A stretch of 64,000 bases of DNA from contig NZ_FTNY01000004.1 in the NCBI RefSeq assembly GCF_900156575.1, positions 310,001-374,000 of the forward strand, in the 5' to 3' direction. Shown piece by piece: positions 60,470 through 64,000 of the stretch. Source of the DNA: Chryseobacterium shigense (GTDB lineage: Bacteria > Bacteroidota > Bacteroidia > Flavobacteriales > Weeksellaceae). Positions within the stretch are counted from its first letter, which is position 1. The number at the start of each line of letters is the position of its first letter. The translations under genes were made by a program, and so were the position numbers. Below the pieces are notes generated by a model. It searched no databases and was not told where the DNA came from. It saw only the letters and a list, made by a program, of their open reading frames with translations.

Positions 60470-61354
60470 ATGAAAGTTAGTTTTGAAAGAATAATAGCAA
60501 GTGAAAAGAGCTCCTTCCGTACGTTGCACAACAATTCACCGATCAGCGAATTCAAGTGGGAATATCATTATCATCCCGAAATCGAGCTGGTGTGCGTTAT
60601 TTCGGGGAACGGGACCCGTCACGTCGGCTATCACAAAAGCAATTATACCAACGGTGATCTGGTTTTAATAGGTTCCAATATTCCCCATTCAGGGTTTGGA
60701 TTAAATTCAACAGATCCGCATGAAGAAATTGTGCTTCAGTTCCGGGAGGAAATTCTTCAGTTTCCGGAACAGGAAGTGGAAGCCCGATCTATTAAAAATC
60801 TGCTTGAACTTTCCAAATACGGAATTCATTTTCACCATAAGATTAAAAAAGCAATGCTGCCGAAGCTGAAACTGATGCTGGAATCGGAAGGCTACAAAAG
60901 ATATCTCCTGCTGCTTGATATTTTATTTGAACTTTCAAAATGTAAGGATTATGATCTTTTGAACAAAGAGATTATGCCCTACACCATTATTTCAAAAAAT
61001 AAAACAAGACTGGAAAATATTTTCACCTACGTAGAACGTCATTATGATAAGGAAATCAATATTGAAGATGTCGCAAAACTGGCGAATCTTACCTTGCCGG
61101 CCTTCTGTAATTTTTTCAAAAAAGCAACCCAGATCACCTTTACAGAATTTGTGAACCGGTACCGCATCAATAAAGCCTGTATGCTGATGGCTCAGGATAA
61201 AAGTATTTCAGAATCCAGCTACAGCTGTGGATTTAATAATGTGACTTATTTCAACCGGATGTTTAAGAAGTATACGGAGAAGACCCCTTCTGAGTTCATA
61301 AAAAACTTCTCGCATAATAATGTGGACTTGCATAATCGGCAAAACCAAAAGTAG
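60470..61354 (+). CDS. AraC-family transcriptional regulator of the trehalose locus
   Basis: A 294-residue regulator. The N-terminal cupin (about 10-105) has FKWEYHYHPEIELVCVISG and the NGDLVLIGSNIPHSGFG strands. The C-terminal double HTH (about 190-285) has INIEDVAKLANLTLPAFCNF, FKKATQITFTEFVNRYRINK and the second repeat SISESSYSCGFNNVTYFNRM with the FKKYTEKTPSEF tail. The divergent position next to transporter, trehalase and receptor genes makes it the likely sugar-responsive activator of that operon. The inducer would bind the cupin. Confidence 0.92.
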   Translation: MKVSFERIIASEKSSFRTLHNNSPISEFKWEYHYHPEIELVCVISGNGTRHVGYHKSNYTNGDLVLIGSNIPHSGFGLNSTDPHEEIVLQFREEILQFPEQEVEARSIKNLLELSKYGIHFHHKIKKAMLPKLKLMLESEGYKRYLLLLDILFELSKCKDYDLLNKEIMPYTIISKNKTRLENIFTYVERHYDKEINIEDVAKLANLTLPAFCNFFKKATQITFTEFVNRYRINKACMLMAQDKSISESSYSCGFNNVTYFNRMFKKYTEKTPSEFIKNFSHNNVDLHNRQNQK

Positions 61355-61668
61355 AAAAAATACGGTTAAAACTGCCAATTTCTCACGGGAAAATAACGAG
61401 ATTTTTAATGCTATTTAAATCTGATTTAAACGCACTCTATTGGGGGGGAGTTTTACATTTAATAAAATATATTGAAAGTTTTATTTTCTATAATGCACCC
61501 TTATTAATTCTATTTTTATTACCACCTTACGGATATCCGTAAAAAAAATAAAATCATTTTCCATTACCTATGCAAATATAAGTGATAGTGAGACTTAACA
61601 TAAAAAAATAATTCCTACACTATAGGATTTATTTTTTACTTTCGAAACGAATTTTTAAATAAAACATT
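61355..61668. other. AT-rich intergenic region with palindrome
   Basis: This 314-base gap holds a G7 run (about 61442-61448), a perfect 16-base palindrome (61527-61542) and a TACTTTCG near-match to the -7 element (61637-61644) for the small secreted protein gene. No ORF is present. Confidence 0.55.
61527..61542. promoter_or_regulatory. Perfect palindrome upstream of the small secreted protein gene
   Basis: TTACGGATATCCGTAA is an 8+8 perfect inverted repeat with no spacer. It lies about 125 bases ahead of the start at 61669. It could be an operator of a dimeric regulator; its GC-rich centre makes it stand out from the AT-rich background. Confidence 0.4.
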
Positions 61669-61971
61669 ATGAAAAAAATTATTTTAGTTTCAGCCTTTGG
61701 AGTTGCAGGATTACTAAGCGCAAAAGGAGCGCCTGTACCAAATACAACAGTACAACCTAAAGAAAAAACGGAAGTTAGTAAGGGGATATCTGAAGAAAAG
61801 CAATTTAAAGAAGATTCAAAATCTGAAAATGAAACGGCTAGAACATGCACTCAATGGTATACAATAGAAGCTCCTTGTGGTGCCATATATTATCTATGTG
61901 GGAATAACTATTGGGGAACACAACAGTTGCATGCGGCTATGGACTACTATAACGATGTTAAATGTAATTAG
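61669..61971 (+). CDS. Small secreted Cys-containing protein, unknown function
   Basis: A 100-residue protein with a signal peptide (MKKIILVSAFGVAGLLSAKG) followed by a charged Lys/Glu-rich linker (about 25-55). The compact C-terminal part has four Cys (ARTCTQWYTIEAPCGAIYYL, CGNNYWGTQ, DVKCN at the very end). Presumably two disulfides form after export. I do not recognise the family. It may be matured at the linker into a peptide of about 45 residues. A 21-base hairpin (61980-62000) separates it from the GLPGLI gene 49 bases downstream. Confidence 0.7.
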   Translation: MKKIILVSAFGVAGLLSAKGAPVPNTTVQPKEKTEVSKGISEEKQFKEDSKSENETARTCTQWYTIEAPCGAIYYLCGNNYWGTQQLHAAMDYYNDVKCN

Positions 61972-61979
61972 AGCTTTTT

Positions 61980-62000
61980 AGAGCCGTTTCTTACGGCTCT
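61980..62000 (+). other. Intercistronic hairpin
   Basis: AGAGCCGT and ACGGCTCT form a perfect 8-pair stem with loop TTCTT, between the small secreted protein gene and the GLPGLI gene. There is no T-tract after it, so it is more like an mRNA-stability or attenuation element than a full terminator. Confidence 0.6.
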
Positions 62001-62020
62001 CTACATATAAAATATAAATA

Positions 62021-62860
62021 ATGAAAATTTATTCACTCATTTTCTGCTTACTATTTGCTTTATTTAATGCACAAGGGCGAATTAGCTTAACTGGAAATTC
62101 TACAATAAAAGCATTCCCATATTCATCACATGTTTTAAGTAACAGCAATAAAAATATATACTATCAATTGAGTTATGTTCGTGATACTAAAAATCCTAAA
62201 AACAAGCGGGAAACCATTTGTACCCTACAATTAAGTGAAAAGTTTTCTCGATTTTCTGATCATAATGGAATGAAAACAGATTCATTAGAAGAAAAATACA
62301 GTCATCAAAATGAGATAAATGCAAAAGAATTTAGCAATCTTCAATCTTTCCCTGTCAAATGGTTTAATGTGTTAGTAAAGGATATCTCACAACAAAAAGT
62401 TTATGTTCAAGATGTCGCAAAAGACATTTATCAGTATGAAGAAAAGCAACCCGAATTCCTTTGGACTCTTGAAAAAGAGAATAAAAAAATCTTAGGTTAT
62501 GTTTGTCAAAAAGCAACTACCCAATACAGAGGTAGAAAATATACTGCATGGCATGCTAAAGAAATTCCTATTAATAGCGGACCATATATTTTTCAAGGGC
62601 TTCCTGGTTTAATCATGGAAATAGAAGACAGTAAAGGAGATTATCATTTTACTGCAATAGCAATCGATAAAAAATCTAAGGAAATATATTTGAGAAATGA
62701 AAAACATATAATTAACGTTTCAAGAGAACAATTTAGAAAAGTTCAAAAAAACTTTCACGAAAATCCAGGCTTTTTCTTTGGTGGTTCTTATGATGCAAAT
62801 GGAAATTCAATTGTAGACAAAGGAAGACCAATTCCTTATAATCCTATAGAATTAGAGTAG
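62021..62860 (+). CDS. GLPGLI family protein
   Basis: A 279-residue exported protein with a signal peptide (ends FNAQG). The family motif is present (YIFQGLPGLIMEIEDSKGDY, residues about 188-208), with the preceding strands LGYVCQKATTQYRGRKYTAW and HAKEIPINSGPY. The family is found mainly in Bacteroidetes and has no known function. It follows the small Cys-protein gene, separated by a hairpin, and is likely transcribed with it. It may help process, bind or export the small protein, which is inference. Confidence 0.88.
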   Translation: MKIYSLIFCLLFALFNAQGRISLTGNSTIKAFPYSSHVLSNSNKNIYYQLSYVRDTKNPKNKRETICTLQLSEKFSRFSDHNGMKTDSLEEKYSHQNEINAKEFSNLQSFPVKWFNVLVKDISQQKVYVQDVAKDIYQYEEKQPEFLWTLEKENKKILGYVCQKATTQYRGRKYTAWHAKEIPINSGPYIFQGLPGLIMEIEDSKGDYHFTAIAIDKKSKEIYLRNEKHIINVSREQFRKVQKNFHENPGFFFGGSYDANGNSIVDKGRPIPYNPIELE

Positions 62861-62907
62861 CTAACTATCTTAAAAAAGCACCGTTAATATAAAGTACTTT
62901 TGATTAA

Positions 62908-63102
62908 TCATTGACTCTCTTCTTTCGATATGCTACCTATAATCTCAGAGTAAATATCATCATTTAAACGCTCCTTTCTAGTCTCAGACTTTGCAAAAAT
63001 TTCACCTACATCTGAAAGTAAAGCATTTGTCTTATCTACTTTTTCTAAGCGGTAAGAATAGCTATCAGAGTCATTGCAGATAACTTTTGCATTAGGATAA
63101 TA
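62908..63102 (-). pseudogene. C-terminal remnant of an unrecognised gene
   Basis: A 64-codon frame is open from just after a TAA (63103-63105) to a TGA at 62908 but has no start codon. Its translation is protein-like, with LEKVDKTNALLSDVGEIFAK and KERLNDDIYSEIIGSISKEE. It ends like a soluble alpha-helical C-terminus. I cannot name the parent protein. The rest of the gene is missing upstream, replaced by repeat-like intergenic sequence, so it looks like the scar of a deletion or mobile-element event. Confidence 0.4.
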
Positions 63103-63249
63103 TTACTTCTATGTGTGGCTTAATAAGCCCGATCCCCCAACAAATTAAGGTAGGTTGCATCTGTGAGAAATAACATGATGAGCCTGCTTATTTATTATAT
63201 TGAAAAAGCCTCTAGTACATTTTGCAGATTGATGCAGATGTTTACGTAT

Positions 63250-63281
63250 AAAAAAAGCTGTTCTTAAAAAAGAACAGCTTT
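63250..63281 (-). terminator. Rho-independent terminator after the redoxin gene
   Basis: AAAGCTGTTCTT and AAGAACAGCTTT form a perfect 12-pair stem with a 4-base loop; on the minus strand it is followed by seven T. It lies about 40 bases past the stop at 63324. Confidence 0.85.
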
Positions 63282-63323
63282 ATACTTATATATAACGTTT
63301 AAAAATTTCAACCATTCCTATGA

Positions 63324-63878
63324 TTACTTCCATTTGATATTGCATCCCATACTTGGTTTCTGAATCTCCTCCTGTGGTTCACCCAACAAAAGATTTTCGA
63401 AAGCGATGATCAGATCTTCTCCGGTTACATCTTTATTATTTCCAGGTCTTGAATCATCCATTTGCCCTCTGTAGATAAGGTCTAGTTTATCATCAAAGAA
63501 ATAGAAATCCGGTGTACAGGCTGCGTCATAAGCTTTGGCTACGGCCTGGCTTTCGTCATACAGATAAGGGAAATCAAAATTTCTTTCAATCTGGAATTCT
63601 ATCATTTTTTCAGGAGCATCAGCCGGATATTTCTCTACATTATTGGCATTGATGGCAATGAATTCAATTCCTTTTTCATTGTAGTCTTCATATAATTCGT
63701 TGATCTTATCAATCACGTGAAGAACAAACGGACAATGGTTGCACATAAAGATCACCAGTGTTCCTTTCTCTCCTTTCAGGTCGTCCAGAGATTGGATCTC
63801 ATTAGTTTTTGAGGGGTTCGGAAGTTCAAAAAACGGAGCTTTCGTTCCTAGAGCCAACATATTTGAGGGAGTATTCAT
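63324..63878 (-). CDS. Thioredoxin-family redoxin (AhpC/TSA type)
   Basis: A 184-residue protein from the ATG at 63878 (MNTPSNMLALGTKAPFFELP). A TTG 24 bases upstream overlaps the -7 element TATATTTG (63900-63907) and is therefore unlikely. It has the redoxin fold with a CxxC active site (IFMCNHCPFVLHVIDKINEL), FIAINANNVEKYPADAPEKM, and the cis-Pro CTPDFYFFDDKLDLIYRGQM. There is no signal peptide, so it is probably a cytoplasmic thiol reductase of the YneN-like group. Confidence 0.92.
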   Translation of the reverse strand: MNTPSNMLALGTKAPFFELPNPSKTNEIQSLDDLKGEKGTLVIFMCNHCPFVLHVIDKINELYEDYNEKGIEFIAINANNVEKYPADAPEKMIEFQIERNFDFPYLYDESQAVAKAYDAACTPDFYFFDDKLDLIYRGQMDDSRPGNNKDVTGEDLIIAFENLLLGEPQEEIQKPSMGCNIKWK

Positions 63879-63899
63879 ATCCTTTATTTTCTTTAACGG

Positions 63900-63907
63900 C
63901 AAATATA
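63900..63907 (-). promoter_or_regulatory. Promoter -7 element for the redoxin gene
   Basis: TATATTTG on the minus strand is a perfect TAnnTTTG match, 21 bases upstream of the ATG at 63878. Confidence 0.55.
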
Positions 63908-64000
63908 AAGTTTCTTTTAATATAAGCCAATCTGTGAATTTATAAACTTGCGTTAAATGTTAATTATCAAATATTATTTGGAAGTTATATTGAAAAGTTT

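Larger units (their letters stand above)
62861..63323. other. Gap with a gene remnant and repeat-like sequence
   Basis: After the GLPGLI gene this 463-base gap holds a minus-strand reading-frame remnant (62908-63102), sequence made of repeated CATCTGCATCAATCTGC-type words (about 63150-63245, minus strand), and the terminator of the redoxin gene (63250-63281). No intact gene is seen. Confidence 0.55.

Noticed and set aside
1..64000. CRISPR arrays, tRNA or rRNA genes, intact insertion sequences or prophage
   Set aside because: Looked for regularly spaced repeats, tRNA-like stems and transposase or phage genes; none seen apart from short remnants at 62.9-63.2 kb.

Overview
The window looks like a chromosomal segment of a flavobacterium of the Chryseobacterium / Weeksellaceae type. 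Supporting signs are low GC, almost no Shine-Dalgarno sequences, many TAnnTTTG promoter -7 elements, type IX secretion (T9SS) cargo tails, a T9SS plug protein, a GLPGLI-family protein, the rpmB-rpmG-DUF4295-ftsY cluster, several TonB-dependent receptors, and an interspersed double-hairpin repeat. I see no rRNA, tRNA, CRISPR array, prophage or intact insertion sequence. The genus is inferred from protein character, not from a search.

Layout. 1-2.7 kb (minus): a DUF2207 protein (cut by the window edge) with LemA, a stand-alone NIL-domain protein behind a large palindromic operator, and an NlpC/P60-like lipoprotein. 2.8-11.5 kb (plus): an OmpR-type two-component system, then MgtC and a CzcCBA-type heavy-metal RND efflux system. 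11.5-17.2 kb: an interspersed repeat, a DUF1801 protein, a T9SS cargo protein, an aminotransferase, a small lipoprotein and murB. 17.3-24.0 kb: a four-gene operon with Fur-like boxes, encoding a TonB receptor, a DUF4876 surface lipoprotein, a DUF6850 outer-membrane barrel and a di-heme peroxidase. 24.1-34.7 kb: an LSm-like protein, proC, vanZ-like, lnt, a second repeat copy, an FG-GAP T9SS cargo, ribosomal L28/L33, an exported RidA-like protein, ftsY, a GlsB/YeaQ-type protein, sppA and folK.

34.7-43.6 kb: tandem OmpA-family paralogues (one without the OmpA domain), recQ, fmt, a Crp/Fnr regulator, ribBA with a degraded GTP cyclohydrolase half, and an LLM flavin oxidoreductase. 43.9-50.6 kb: small lipoproteins, a PIF1/RecD-like helicase that probably starts at GTG, a gamma-carbonic anhydrase, an Nfu protein with two N-terminal modules, an FMN reductase broken by a frameshift, and hemH. 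50.6-54.9 kb: an M4 metalloprotease T9SS cargo, the T9SS plug protein and an MBL-fold hydrolase. 55.1-61.4 kb: a trehalose locus (TonB receptor, trehalase, MFS transporter, divergent AraC regulator). 61.5-64 kb: a small secreted Cys-containing protein, a GLPGLI protein, a decayed gene remnant and a redoxin.

The parts most likely to hold undescribed biology are the Fur-boxed receptor / surface lipoprotein / barrel / peroxidase operon, the small Cys-protein plus GLPGLI pair, the trehalose locus that uses a FecA-like receptor instead of SusCD, the short ORF and hairpin ahead of mgtC, and several promoters so close to start codons that the mRNAs are probably leaderless.
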